A stretch of DNA of 64,000 nucleotides. Source: Gymnopus androsaceus JB14. Lineage: Eukaryota; Basidiomycota; Agaricomycetes; Agaricales; Omphalotaceae. The first letter of the stretch is position 1; each line of letters begins with the position of its first letter. The stretch is from contig ML769682.1 of the NCBI GenBank assembly GCA_009733575.1, positions 19,152 to 83,151 of the forward strand. The letters are read 5' to 3'. Shown here one piece after another: positions 1 to 10,776 of the stretch. The translations under genes and the position numbers were made by a program. The notes beneath the pieces are model-generated. The model was not told the DNA's origin, ran no database searches, and saw only the letters and a program-made list of their open reading frames with translations.

Positions 1-1967
1 AATAATTTGTCAAGTCTTGCATACAAAACCGGCTATAGTATCCCAACGGTGTCTACAAAATAGCGCTTATGGATAATTGGGCAATCATCGCTAATGGCCG
101 TGTGATGATTGAAGACATTAAAAAGGCCCCGGACGCTCAGCTCGACATCAAGGAGGCTAATGGTGATGTATGTTATAGTGCAACTCGAACGCATTAGCTA
201 CCGCTAATATTTACTTATGGACGACGTAGACTCTACAAGTCGAATACACTCTGAGCAAACAAGTTATTCTCAATCCATATCACGTCGCAGTTGTACGCAC
301 ACCACTCACGCGCAATATTGCAACTCGATTCGCGGAGGTTAGGGATGAAATAGTCGCGGCGTTTGCAGATCTTATTCCTGCTCAAGAAGGTACTTGTTGT
401 GCATTTGGTATAACTTTTTTGCAAAGTCTCACGAAACGTTCACTTAGATTGGGTCAAGATTTCCGCTTATACGACTTCCTTCCAAATCGTAGGGCGCACC
501 ATAAATCGATTTTTTGTTGGACTTCCTCTTTGTGAGTGAATTACCTTTGGCACGGTCACGCCATCCAATTGATTGGATTTCCATGTAGGCCGTGATCCCG
601 ACTGGTTGGTTCGTCCACTTCACATCGTGTAACTGCTACCTTCGTTGACCAGCTAGTCACTCCAGGACTTGAACACACATTTTGCTGTTAACGTTTTTAT
701 TTCAGCACAGATAATTAACCTTTTTCCTGGATTCTTGAAACCGTATGTACTATCAGATATTTAAAATCGTCGAATATCGGCTCATGCGCTTATCACAGAA
801 TCGCTGGACATTTCTTAACGCGAATGCCTGCTAGTATGAAGCGCGCCAATAAGCATCTAGCTCCGATAATCAAAGATAGGCTGGCAAAGGAGGAGGAGTA
901 CCAGACCAAGGATTGGCCAGGAAAACCTGTAAATTTCGGTTGTTCGTATTATTGAAGCTGAGCACCGTTGATGATTCTTTCAGAACGACCTGATATCATG
1001 GTTGCTGGACGAAGCCAAAGATGAACGCACTGTTCCCGAGCTCGTTTTACGGGTCCTTGCCGTTGAAGTCGCTGCCATTCACACTACAGTATGTGTATGT
1101 CGCGTCCAGTCTATATTTCATTGCTAATCAATCTTGTTACAGAGTACGGTACGTACGAGAAGCAACTCTCATCGACGAATCTCATTAAACCTGCGGCAGG
1201 CTTTCTGCAGCACTCTTTACGAACTCACAGCACACCCTGAGGTAATTGAACCTCTGCGCGAGGAGATCGAAACCGTCGTGAAAGAGTCGGGATGGACAAA
1301 GGAAGGTATCAGCAAGATGCGGAAACTTGATAGTTTTCTGAAGGAAACTTTGCGATTTTCTGGCAACGTCGGACGTTCGTATCTTTTAAACTTGCTACTT
1401 TGAAGCTGAAACATATCGATGACATGCAGTTTCCGTCAGCCGAAAAGTTCTCCAGGATTTCACGTTTTCCAACGGGACGACGGTTCCAGCTGGTGTGACC
1501 ATTGGCGTTCCAGCGTACATGCATCATCATGACGAAGTACGAGTTATTGATTTGATTTTTGGGTCACCATTAGTTCTCATTCTCTTCTGTCAGGATCTAT
1601 ATGAAAATGCTGACACTTTCGACGCATTCCGATTCTACAATATGAGAAGTCGTGAAGGAGAGAGTATTAAGCATCAGGCATCTTCGCCAAATCTTGACTA
1701 TATTGCTTTTGGTGCTGGACGGAACGCATGGTAAGTGTTCAACCTCCCGATATCATTGCTTGGTACTGTATTAACTGACCTTACTAAAATAGTCCAGGAC
1801 GATTTTTCGCCGTGTATGAACTAAAATCTCTCATTGCACATATTTTGATGTCGTATGATGTTAAACTCGAGCAAGAAGGGATAATTCCGGCGTACGAGTG
1901 GCATGGAGCCACCAAGGATCCCAGTAGTACAGGGGTGGTCCTGTTCCGAAAACGACAGGAATGCTGA
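1..1967 (+). CDS. Cytochrome P450, tandem copy 1 (5' end outside window)
   Basis: Heme-thiolate monooxygenase of the multi-exon type common in Agaricomycetes; substrate unknown. The window starts in an intron and the first visible exon begins at 39 (YPNGVYKIALMDNW). Splicing gives LTRNIATRF, then IVGRTINRFFVGLPL, then CRDPDWL, LNLFPGFLKP-like and WLLDEAK segments. The I-helix segment VAAIHTT follows, then the ExxR helix (KETLR), DAFRF, and the heme loop FGAGRNA/CPGRF split by an intron after 1730. It stops at 1965-1967 (RKRQEC). I saw no frameshift in the visible part, unlike the two downstream copies. A 6-base microexon (1143-1148, Ser-Thr) restores the expected HTTST..F spacing. The donor at the heme-loop intron is a normal GT. 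Family-level identification is firm; the CYP family number is not assigned. Confidence 0.88.
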
Positions 1968-2910
1968 ATCTGAAGGAAGGGAAGCGTAACTACTAGGATA
2001 CTATATAGTACCTCATGAAGAATTTAATCCAGGACCGTCAATGCAGGACGGCGTCTTAGGGCTATACGACTGGTTCAGGAAGAGGGGATTGTCATGTGTG
2101 GATTCACGTTAATTCTTTGGTGAAACTTACGACACATCTGCTTATTGCCGAACCTTTAGGTTTGGCTCCTTACAAGAATGTCAAGTGCGTGTTATTTCCA
2201 GACTTTTCCCACGGGATCCATATTGGGACGACAGATTTCCTTTTTCTGCTAGTACTGCCCTTCTATAAATGGTATATCACAATCTTATCTGTAATGGTTG
2301 TGCGAGTTCGCCACTAACCTATGTTTGTTTTCCCTTCACTCATGTACCTCGAGTTGTCCTGTTCATCGTGAAAATGCTGCTGATGCTGCTGTAGTGCATG
2401 GTGACGTTTCCAGAGCAGTTTCTCTCTTGTGCAGAGGCTTCAAAGCTACGCAAATTTGAGCATATTCGCAGAAGTCTCAGAGGCAAAAGACTTTGACAAA
2501 TCTGAGCATGTACCCATTCCTCTGCCTGCTGTTGATCCAATGCTTGATTATGACACCGACATTTTATCATGGGCTAAAAAGGTCAATATTCTTGAGGAGG
2601 TTCATGATGCTGAAAACAATGCTTCCATATTTGGTTTCGAATGCTCAAGTTTTGGTAGCGAACTTGTAGCATTCATCATTTTCTGCATAAGTACTAGTTT
2701 ATTATATGTCACTTATACTTGAGTAATCCATACTTAAGACATCGAAGAAATCGATGCTCTCTGATCCCAAAAGGTTCGGCCCTTCGCCGCTTGCGGCCAT
2801 CCCCCCAGTCATCTCTAAGTGTAAGTCTTTTAATCTTACTCTGACTCCTGGGGAATCTCATCACTGAACTGAATGCATCTCCCCCATTAAGGCTACACTG
2901 TTTCAAGAAC
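1968..2910. other. Intergenic region, no recognised gene
   Basis: The first ~100 bases resemble the 3' flank of the other P450 copies. Two open frames (2096-2317 and 2429-2722, plus strand) contain no motif I recognise. The second is acidic and ends in a hydrophobic stretch; it may be a decayed gene or chance. Confidence 0.4.
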
Positions 2911-2917
2911 TATAAAA
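2911..2917 (+). promoter_or_regulatory. TATA box of P450 copy 2
   Basis: TATAAAA lies 53 bases before the ATG at 2970. A start ~30 bases downstream of the box would exclude the in-frame upstream ATG at 2928, which favours the start at 2970. Confidence 0.5.
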
Positions 2918-2969
2918 CAGACGTGGAATGATGACGCTTCATTCTACGTTTCTTCATCCACATTATACT

Positions 2970-5244
2970 ATGATTTCTGCAGATTTCGGTTCTCCTCAGA
3001 CGACTCTCTTCCTCCTCTTGGGCCTTGCTTGGGCTGCAGTATCTGTCCCTAGGTTCATTCGTTGGCGGACTCGTACAGCGATGGTGTGCCGTTTTTCCTG
3101 ATCTCTCAATAATCATCTAACGTTCTTCACAATGCCAGCTGAAAGCAATACCTACTCTTGGACCCAGTGGGCTCCTCTCAGGCTATATTGGAATGTACCG
3201 ATTCTTCACCAACGCTCGTGAGCTTCTACAAGAAGGATATGACAAGGTGAGGAGGTCAATTAAATGATTTATCAAGCTTTTGCATACAAAATCGGCTCCA
3301 CAGTATCCCAGCGGTGTCTACAAAATAGCGCTTCTGGATAATTGGGTAGTTATTGCTAATGGCCGTACGATGATTGAAGACATCAAAAAGGCCTCGGACA
3401 CTCAGCTCGATATGAGGGAGGCTGGAGCTGATGTATGTTTATAGTGCAACTCCAACGCATCGGCTACCACTAATACTTACTTACGACTCAGGTGCTCCAG
3501 GTCGAATACACTCTGAACAAGCAACTTATTCTTGATCCCTATCACGTCGCAATTGTACGCACACCAATGACGCGCAATATTGCAACTCGATTCGCGGAGG
3601 TTAGGGATGAGACTGTTGCGGCATTTGCAGATCTTATTCCTGCTCAAGAGGGTACTTGGTGGTGCATTTGGTACAGCTTTCTTGCAAATACTCACGGAAC
3701 ACTCGCTTAGATTGGGTCAAGATTCCCGCTTATACGACTTCTTTCCAAATTGTAGGTCGCACCGCGAATCGGTTTTTTGTTGGACTTCCTCTTTGTGAGT
3801 GCAATGCCTTTGGCCACGGTGCCATCGAACTGATTGGATGTTCTGTATAGGCCGTGATCCCGATTGGTTGGTTCGTCCACTTCACGCCGTGTAACTGCTA
3901 CCTTCATTGACCAGCTGGTCACTCCAGGACTTGAACATGCATTTTGCTGTTAATGTTTTTCTTTCAGCACAGATAATTAACCTTTTTCCTGGATTCCTGA
4001 AACCGTACGTACTACCTATATCCAAAGTATGGAATATCCGCTCATGCACCTATTGCAGGATAGCCGGACGCTTCTTAACGCGAATGCCTGCTAGTATGAA
4101 GCGCGCCAAGCAAGCATCTAGCTCCGATTATCGAAGATAGGCTGGCGAAAGGAGGAGGAGTACCAGACCAAGGACTGGCCAGGAAAACCCGTAAATATTG
4201 GTTGTCTGTGCTATCGAAGCTGAGCAGTGTTGATGCTTCTTTCAGAACGACCTAATCATCATGGCTGCTGGACGAAGCCAAAGATGAACAGCGTGATGTT
4301 CCCGATCTCATTTCACGGGTCCTTGGCATCGAAGTCGCTGCCATTCACACTACAGTAGGTGTACATCGCTTTCAGTCCATATTTCATTCCTAATCATTAC
4401 TGTACAGAGTACGGTACGTACGACAAGTAATTCTCATCGACAAACCTCGTTAAACCTGCAGCAGACTTTCTGCGGTACTCTCTACGAACTTGCAGCGCAC
4501 CCAGAGGTAGTTGAACCTCTGCGCGAGGAGATTGAAAGTGTCGTGAAAGTGTCGGGATGGACAAAGGAAGGTATCAGCAAGATGCGAAAACTGGATAGTT
4601 TTCTGAAGGAAGCTTTGCGATTTTCTGGTACTAATGGACGTTCGTATCTTTTTGTTCCGATGCTACATACAGTACTATAAAGCTGAAAGCTGAAACATAT
4701 CAATTTCATTGCAGTTGTCAACAGCCGAAAAGTTCTCCAGGATTTCACGTTTTCCAACGGGACGACGGTTCCTGCTGGAGTGACCATTGGTGTATCAGCC
4801 TACATGCATCATCATGACGAGGTACGAGTCTTGATTCTTCGGTCACCGTTACGGTTCTCATTCTCTTCTGTCAGGCTCTGTATAAAAATGCTGACACTTT
4901 CGACGCTTTCCGATTCTACAATATGAGAAGCCGTGAAGGAGAGAGTATCAAACATCAGGCGGTTTCGCCAGATTTTGACTATATCACTTTTGGTACTGGA
5001 CGGAACGCATGGCAAGTGTTCAACCTTCGGACCCCATTGCTTGGTATGTACTAACTGACCTCTATTAGTCCAGGACGATTTTTCGCCGTGTATGAAATAA
5101 AAGGACTCATTGCACATATTTTGATGTCGTACGATGTCAAGCTCGAGGAAGAAGGAGTAATTCCGCCATATGAATGGCATGGAGCCAACATGGATCCCAG
5201 TAGTACAGGGGTGATTCTGTTCCGAAAACGACAGGAATGCTGAG
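2970..5244 (+). pseudogene. Cytochrome P450, tandem copy 2, frameshifted
   Basis: Full-length copy of the same P450 gene. Exon 1 encodes an N-terminal membrane anchor (TTLFLLLGLAWAAV), then comes the IPTLGPSGLLSGYIG segment, and the exon series of copy 1 follows in order to RKRQEC at 5244. Three single-base insertions relative to the sister copies break it. They are near 4110 (GCCAAGCAAGC), 4150 (GCGAAAGGAGG) and 4255 (CTAATCATCATGG), with a TAG at 4138-4140 between the first and second. The three sum to +3, so the frame is restored afterwards, and the downstream exons (microexon 4408-4413, ExxR helix, heme loop) are intact. The intron inside the heme loop starts with GC (5012-5013) instead of GT. 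This is either a young pseudogene or a gene with assembly indels. Confidence 0.85.
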
Positions 5245-5319
5245 TCTTTAAGGAAGCAATTAGTAACGATTCGACATACTACTAGTAGTATAGTACAAAT
5301 GCCACTGTAGTCCAGGGTA

Positions 5320-5660
5320 GTCAATGCAGGACGGTTTGAATGTACATATGGACGAGCTCCTCTGGATAGATTAAATACGAATCGTTCACACTCGTTGGTT
5401 TGGAAGACAACTGGGTGTGTATTAAAAGTGAACGTTCAAGTTGAGCTCTGGTCATTACTTGGATCAGTTGCGACATTATTCTGTGTTATTTAAGGTCATT
5501 TACTAGATTACAGAACCAGCCATCTCTTCGAAGGGCTATCGTTGACGTTTATAAACCTAGTTAATTAACATTCTTGAATTCAGTACATCGTATTCCTTAT
5601 GTACTTAGTACAGGTAAATATTATCTTTGAAAAACAACATGCCACTTCCTGCGGCACATA
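5320..5660 (+). repeat. Duplicated 3' flank of P450 copies 2 and 3
   Basis: This stretch matches about 9190-9570 downstream of copy 3. Shared words include GATAGATTAAATACGAATCG and TCGTATTCCTTATGTACT, and the match runs on into the 3' end region of the gene that follows copy 3. It shows that the duplication unit was larger than the P450 gene. The stretch 5661-5850 holds nothing I recognise. Confidence 0.75.
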
Positions 5661-5850
5661 CTTATACAAGAAATTCGACATTCGAATGCAGGCTGGTTGG
5701 AAGGAAGGAAGAAAGGTTTATTACACGGCATGGTCCAAGTGCTGAACGCCAGTTCCAGGGCATCCGGTGTGCAAGGACCATCGTCTCTGGGGATATCCAA
5801 ATGTGCCTTGTCCGAGTTTGTCCATCTTGGTATCAAGTATTTTCCTAATG

Positions 5851-6003
5851 TGAGCGCATTGACTAGTAGCCCTTCAATTTGAGGTTACAGCTATCCGACA
5901 ACGATCTTGACCATGCTTATTGTCGAGAATAATCGCTACATGGACTCCTCTATAACCCTGGCTCTCATTCGAAACCTTCATAGCGCTGGTCCAAACATCA
6001 TCA
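5851..6003 (+). pseudogene. Fragment of the F-box/LRR gene at 10777-12393
   Basis: About 150 bases match 11953-12125 of the downstream F-box gene, the end of the LRR part. Shared words include GCGCATTGACTAG, CAGCTATCCGACAA and TGGACTCCTCTATAACC. A ~30-base block containing the LKRLPSLTS codons is missing and the frame is broken. This is a relic left by tandem duplication of the P450-to-F-box segment. Confidence 0.85.
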
Positions 6004-6007
6004 TCTA

Positions 6008-6243
6008 CAGTGACGCAACTATTGCACACCCCAAATCGGGCCGATGGGCGCTTAAGCGCTTTGAACCCCCATGTCTCGTCGAAAAAAAGCCCGTTGGACT
6101 TCTTCACGTCAAAATGACACCTACTAAGCATTGTGCAGTATTCATATACTCAAAATTCATGATTCTTTTGAGCAGTATGATGAGGAACAACGCTTAAGCG
6201 CCCACCTTCCCGATTTGGGGTGCATCAATAGTTGCCGTCACTG
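6008..6243. mobile_element. MITE with ~50-bp TIRs and TA target duplication
   Basis: The left end CAGTGACGCAACTATTG and the reverse complement of the right end (CAGTGACGGCAACTATTG) continue as inverted repeats for about 50 bases, both reaching GGGCGCTTAAGCG. TA lies on both sides (6006-6007 and 6244-6245). The ~130-base centre has no coding capacity. The TA duplication and CAGTG end fit a Tc1/mariner-type non-autonomous element. It sits between the F-box fragment and the P450 relic. Confidence 0.85.
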
Positions 6244-6245
6244 TA

Positions 6246-6352
6246 ACTCACAGTGCCATTGAACGCAATACCTACCGTTGGACCTCTCTATATTCTATAT
6301 TGGAATGTCCCGCTTCTTTACCGACGCTCGGGAGATTCTACAAGAAGGGTTG
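6246..6352 (+). pseudogene. Relic of a fourth P450 copy (second exon)
   Basis: ACTCACAGTGCCATTGAACGC matches the intron 1 acceptor and exon 2 start of the intact copies (TTCACAATGCCAGTTGAACGC). The IPTLGPS..YIG..RFFT.AREILQEG stretch can be followed with frame breaks up to CTACAAGAAGG. Nothing after it matches the gene. The interval 6353-6863 holds no recognised gene; its last part is the promoter region of copy 3. Confidence 0.75.
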
Positions 6353-6863
6353 GCAGGCGCGTATCTGCGTCGAGCGCTGTTTTCACTTCTGAGTGAACTA
6401 CTTATCTGACACGTCCATTAGGGCTATCTCAGTCTGAGGAATCTCATCCCTGATCACACCGGGGGCATTGGCCGTGGCACCCGACATCCAGCTGCTTCCT
6501 ATTCACACCTTGAACCTCCCTTGAATGGCATCTGAGAACTGGTGCAATAGATATAATTTAAACTTCAAAGGACTCTTTCTTGCACAAACCAAAGTCTTCG
6601 CCACAAGGCTCCCTTTGAAGTGCAATTCAAATCCAACAAAGAGTTATTGAGGATTGAATTATGTAGACCTCTTGCACCCGATTTCTGGCGCCCTTCAATG
6701 AGCTTCAAAGTGAATCGGAGATCCAGTGCCATGGCTAATGCCCCGATCTGAACTGGATGTATTTCCCGCAATCCCATTAGGGATATTTTTTAAGAACTAT
6801 TAGAACAGAGAGTGTGTTGGAATGATACCGTCGCATTTCACTTTTCTTTCTTCGCATTATACT

Positions 6864-9127
6864 ATGATTTCTGCAGATTTCGGTTCTCTTCAGACGACTC
6901 TCTTCCTCCTCTTAGGGCTTGCTTGGGCTGCAGTATGTGTCCCTAGATTCATTCGTTGGCGAACTCGTACAGCGATGGTGTGCCGTTTTTCCGATCTCTC
7001 AAAAATCATCTAATGTCTCTTCACAATGCCAGTTGAACGCGATACCTACCCTTGGACCTAGTGGGTTTCTCTCAGGCTATATTGGAATGTACCGATTCTT
7101 CACCAACGCTCGCGAGCTCCTACAAGAAGGATATGACAAGGTGAGGAGGTCACTGAAACGAAATGTCAAGCTTTGCATACAAACCTGGCTCCACAGTATC
7201 CCAACGGGGTCTACAAGATAGCGCTTATGGATAATTGGGTAATTATTGCTAATGGCCGTACGATGATTGAAGACATCAGAAAGGCCTCGGATACTCAGCT
7301 CAATATGAGGGAGGCTGCAGCTGATGTGTGTTTACAGTACAACTCCAACGCATCGGTTACCACTAATATTTATTTATGATGACTCAGTCGCTACAGGTCA
7401 AATACACTCTGAACAATCAACTTGTTCTCGATCCCTATCACGTCGCAATTGTACGTACACCACTCACGCGCAATATCGCAACTCGATTCGCAGAGGTTAG
7501 GGATGAGATTGTTGCGGCATTTGCAGATCTTATTCCTGCTCAAGAGGGTACTTGGTGGTGCATGCTGTACAGCTTTCTTGCAAATACTCACGGAACACTC
7601 GCTTAGATTGGGTCAAGATTCCCGCTTATACGACTTCTTTCCAAATTGTAGGGCGCACCGCGAATCGATTTTTTGTTGGACTTCCTCTTTGTGAGTGCAA
7701 TGCCTTCGGCCACGGTGCCATCCAACTGATTGTATGTTCTGTATAGGCCGTGATTCCGACTGGTTGGTTCGTCCACCTCACGCCGTGTAACTGTTACCTT
7801 TTGCTGACCAGCTGGTCACTCCAGGACTTGAATACACATTTTGCTGTTAACGTTTTTCTTTCAGCACAGATAATTAACCTTTTTCCAGGATTCTTGAAAC
7901 CGTATGTACTACCAGAATATCCAAAGTCATGGAATATTAGCTCATGCGCTTATTACAGGATAGCTGGACGCTTCTTAACGCGAATGCCTGCTAGTATGAA
8001 GCGCGCCAAGAAGCATCTAGCTCCGATTATCGAAGATAGACTGGCGAAAGAGGAGGAATACCAGACCAGGGACTGGCCGGGAAAACCCGTAAATTTTGGT
8101 TGTCCTACTACTGAAGCAAGCAGTGCTGATGCTTATTTCAGAACGACCTAATATCATGGTTGCTAGACGAAGCCAAAGATGAACAGCGTACTGTTCCCGA
8201 TCTCGTTTCACGGGTCCTTGTCGTCGAAGTAGCTGCCATTCACACTACAGTAGGTGTGCGTCGCTTTGGTTTATATTTCATTGCTTATCATTACTATACA
8301 GAGTACGGTACGTACGGCATGTAATTTTCATCGACGAATCTCGTTAAACTTTCGGTAGGCTTTCTGCAGCACTCTTTACGAACTCGCAGCGCACCCCGAG
8401 GTAGTTGAGCCTCTGCGCGAGGAGATCGAAACCGTCGTGAAAGATTCGGGATGGACAAAGGAAGGTATTAGCAAAATGCGAAAACTGGATAGTTTTCTGA
8501 AGGAAACTTTGCGATTTTCTTCCAGTGGCGGACGTTCGTATCTTTTCTTTCAACTTAGTATAAAGCTGAAACTATCAATGATGTAACAGTTGTCGACCAA
8601 CGAAAAGTTCTCCAGGATTTCACGTTTTCCAACGGGACGACGGTTCCAGCTGGGGTGACCGTTGGTGTATCAGCCTACGTGCATCATCATGACGAGGTAC
8701 GAGTTACGGATTTGATTCTTCGGTCACCGTTACGGTTCTCATTTATCTTTTGTCAGGCTCTGTATGAAAATGCTGACACTTTTAGACGCTTTTCCGATTC
8801 TACAATATGAGAAGCCGTGAAGGAGAGAGTATCAAACATCAAGCAATTTCGCCAGATCTTGACTATATCACTTTTGGTACTGGACGGAACGCATGGCAAG
8901 TGTTCAACCTTCGGACCCCATTGCTTGGTATGTACTAACTGACCTCTATTAGTCCAGGACGATTTTTCGCCGTGTATGAAATAAAAGGACTCATTGCACA
9001 TATTTTGATGTCGTACGATGTCAAGCTCGAGGAAGAAGGAGTAATTCCGCCATATGAGTGGCATGGAGCTTCCATGGATCCTAGTAGCACAGGGGCGATA
9101 CTGTTCCGAAAACGACAGGAATACTGA
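6864..9127 (+). pseudogene. Cytochrome P450, tandem copy 3, frameshifted near the heme loop
   Basis: Same exon plan as copies 1 and 2. The start at 6864 (MISADFGSLQ) matches the copy 2 start; an in-frame ATG at 6822 is possible. Exons can be joined cleanly through LTRNIATRF, IVGRTANRFFVGLPL, NLFPGFLKP, the microexon at 8302-8307 and KETLR. In the exon before the heme loop, two single-base insertions (8776-8793, CACTTTTAGACGCTTTTCC against CACTTTCGACGCTTTCC in copy 2) shift the frame by +2 and lead to TGA at 8808-8810. That removes the cysteine loop. The last ~250 bases are almost identical to copy 2, including a GC splice donor at 8896-8897, so these two copies are the closest pair or have undergone conversion. 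Confidence 0.85.
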
Positions 9128-9635
9128 GACTTTAAGGAAGCAATTAGTAAAGACTCGACACACTATAGTACAGTACAAATGACCTTTATGAGGAATGTAA
9201 TCCAGGATAGTTGATGTATCTATGGACGAGCTCCCCTGGATAGATTAAATACGAATCGTTCACGCTCGTTGGTTCGGAAGACAACTAGGTGGTAAACATT
9301 AAGCTCTGGTCAAGCTCTGGTCATTACTTGAATCAGTTGCGACAATTATTCTGTGTTATTCAAGGTTATTTACTAGACAAAAAAAACGACACTGCACCAC
9401 CCTTCTTCGATTCCAGGACTAGCCATCTCGTTCGAGAGGCTATCATTGTGAAAAGATGGCGTTATTGACTTCAATAAATCCATGCATCTCATCGTATTCC
9501 TTATGTACTAAGTAATACCGGTACTTGAATATTATTAAAAAAACATGCCCCTTTCCTGCGGTACTTATACAAATCGAACATGTACAACCTCGATCGGACC
9601 GCATTCCAACATGCTCCTGCCTTCCCTCGTAGGTA

Positions 9636-10319
9636 TCACTTTGCCTCATCAACCAAAGCCTGAACAATCTCCACAGCACGCTTGAACTGAGCCTTTTGCT
9701 CGACAGTTGGTTGGACGGCGCTTGATCTGGATTATGGAACGGAGAAGCAAGTTAGTGAGCGTATTCCTTTGGATAGCATAAAAAAGAGCAGCGACCACCG
9801 CAAATACAATACTCACCCAGGCTGACCATTAACTCCTCCGCCCCTGCCCATCCCACCATTAACCCAAGTCATCTCCGCGCTCCCCCAAAATATACTCGTA
9901 TCCAACCCGTAGATATCCTCACTACCCGCAGGCTGCTCAGTCGGCAACGATTGCAAAATGGTGTATAGTTCATCAACGAGTGATTTTGCTGATGCCTCTG
10001 TCCCGAGTAGAATGTTGGTATCATGTCCTAGAGTCTTGGGTGCGAAGCTTTCTAGATGAGGCGTGCCGTCTTTTCTGGTGGCGCAATCGATGTGGAGTAG
10101 TTGCGAGTCGATAGGACGGGTAATAGTAGCGACGTAGGATGGAGTGGGTGGTGCGAAGCCACCTGTTATGCCTGGATGGAGAAGAGGAAGCTTTAGCGAA
10201 AGACTGGACACATGAGACTCCATACCTTTCTGCATTCGAAGGGAGTACTCTTTTGGAGCCATGGTCCCGATAGTACAAAGGGCAAGGACTGAAGGAAGGA
10301 AGTTGCAGAGATTAACCAT
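9636..10319 (-). CDS. Conserved-looking hypothetical protein, three exons
   Basis: Minus-strand gene I cannot name. From the upstream ATG (10319) it reads a hydrophobic leader (NLCNFLPSVLALCTIGTMAP); an inner ATG at 10262 (MAPKEYSLRMQKG) is equally possible. Two short introns join in phase: one after RMQK into GITGGFAPP (about 52 bases), and one after GGVNGQPG into SSAVQPTVEQK. The protein ends with a helical stretch (FKRAVEIVQALVDEAK) and TGA at 9636-9638. The middle contains PTPSYVATITR and SEDIYGLDTSIFWG. The 3' flank resembles the sequence after P450 copy 2, so this gene was probably part of the duplicated segment. Confidence 0.65.
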
Positions 10320-10776
10320 TGGTGATAAGAGGTCTCGAGATTCTAGGGGAATCTTGTTGTATCAGAGGTTTTTATAAATGCGTAAAACCTGTGAAGATGG
10401 GAGCACGACTTGGACCAAGCGATGACGAAGTTTTGAATTGAGTAGCGGATTGGATGCTTTATAGGCCTTTTCCAGTCTAAATGATTTCCATGGACAAACG
10501 CAATCGCTAGTAAGCGAAGTGGATGGCCAAGAATCTGCTGAGAACGAAGCGACAAATTGGAAGATGAAAAGACTGGAGATAAGATTAGATGACAAGCAAA
10601 ATTCAGCCTTTAGACGCCTTACTTTTGCTTCTCACCAACACAATCAGCCTGGGTCTGCCTGACAATTCAAGCTGCAATTTTTCACTGGTGAAATCTGTTC
10701 CTAATTTCTCTTCACGAAAGTCTCAGCAGCTTACACCGTTACTATCTCTAGTTTCAAACGTTTATATGCGCCTCAA
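10320..10776. other. Divergent intergenic region
   Basis: This 457-base stretch separates two divergent genes and must hold both promoters. I see no gene and no clear TATA box. Confidence 0.5.

Noticed and set aside
3655..3730. Apparent stop in P450 exon after EGTWW..THGTLA (all three copies)
   Set aside because: A ~54-base intron (GTACTTGG to CTTAG) removes it and joins LIPAQE to DWVKIPAYTTSFQIVGR in frame, matching the family.
4482..5324. Long minus-strand frames over P450 copies 2 and 3 (e.g. 4812-5324, 8753-9178)
   Set aside because: They are antisense to conserved P450 exons and recur only because the exons are duplicated; no protein motif.
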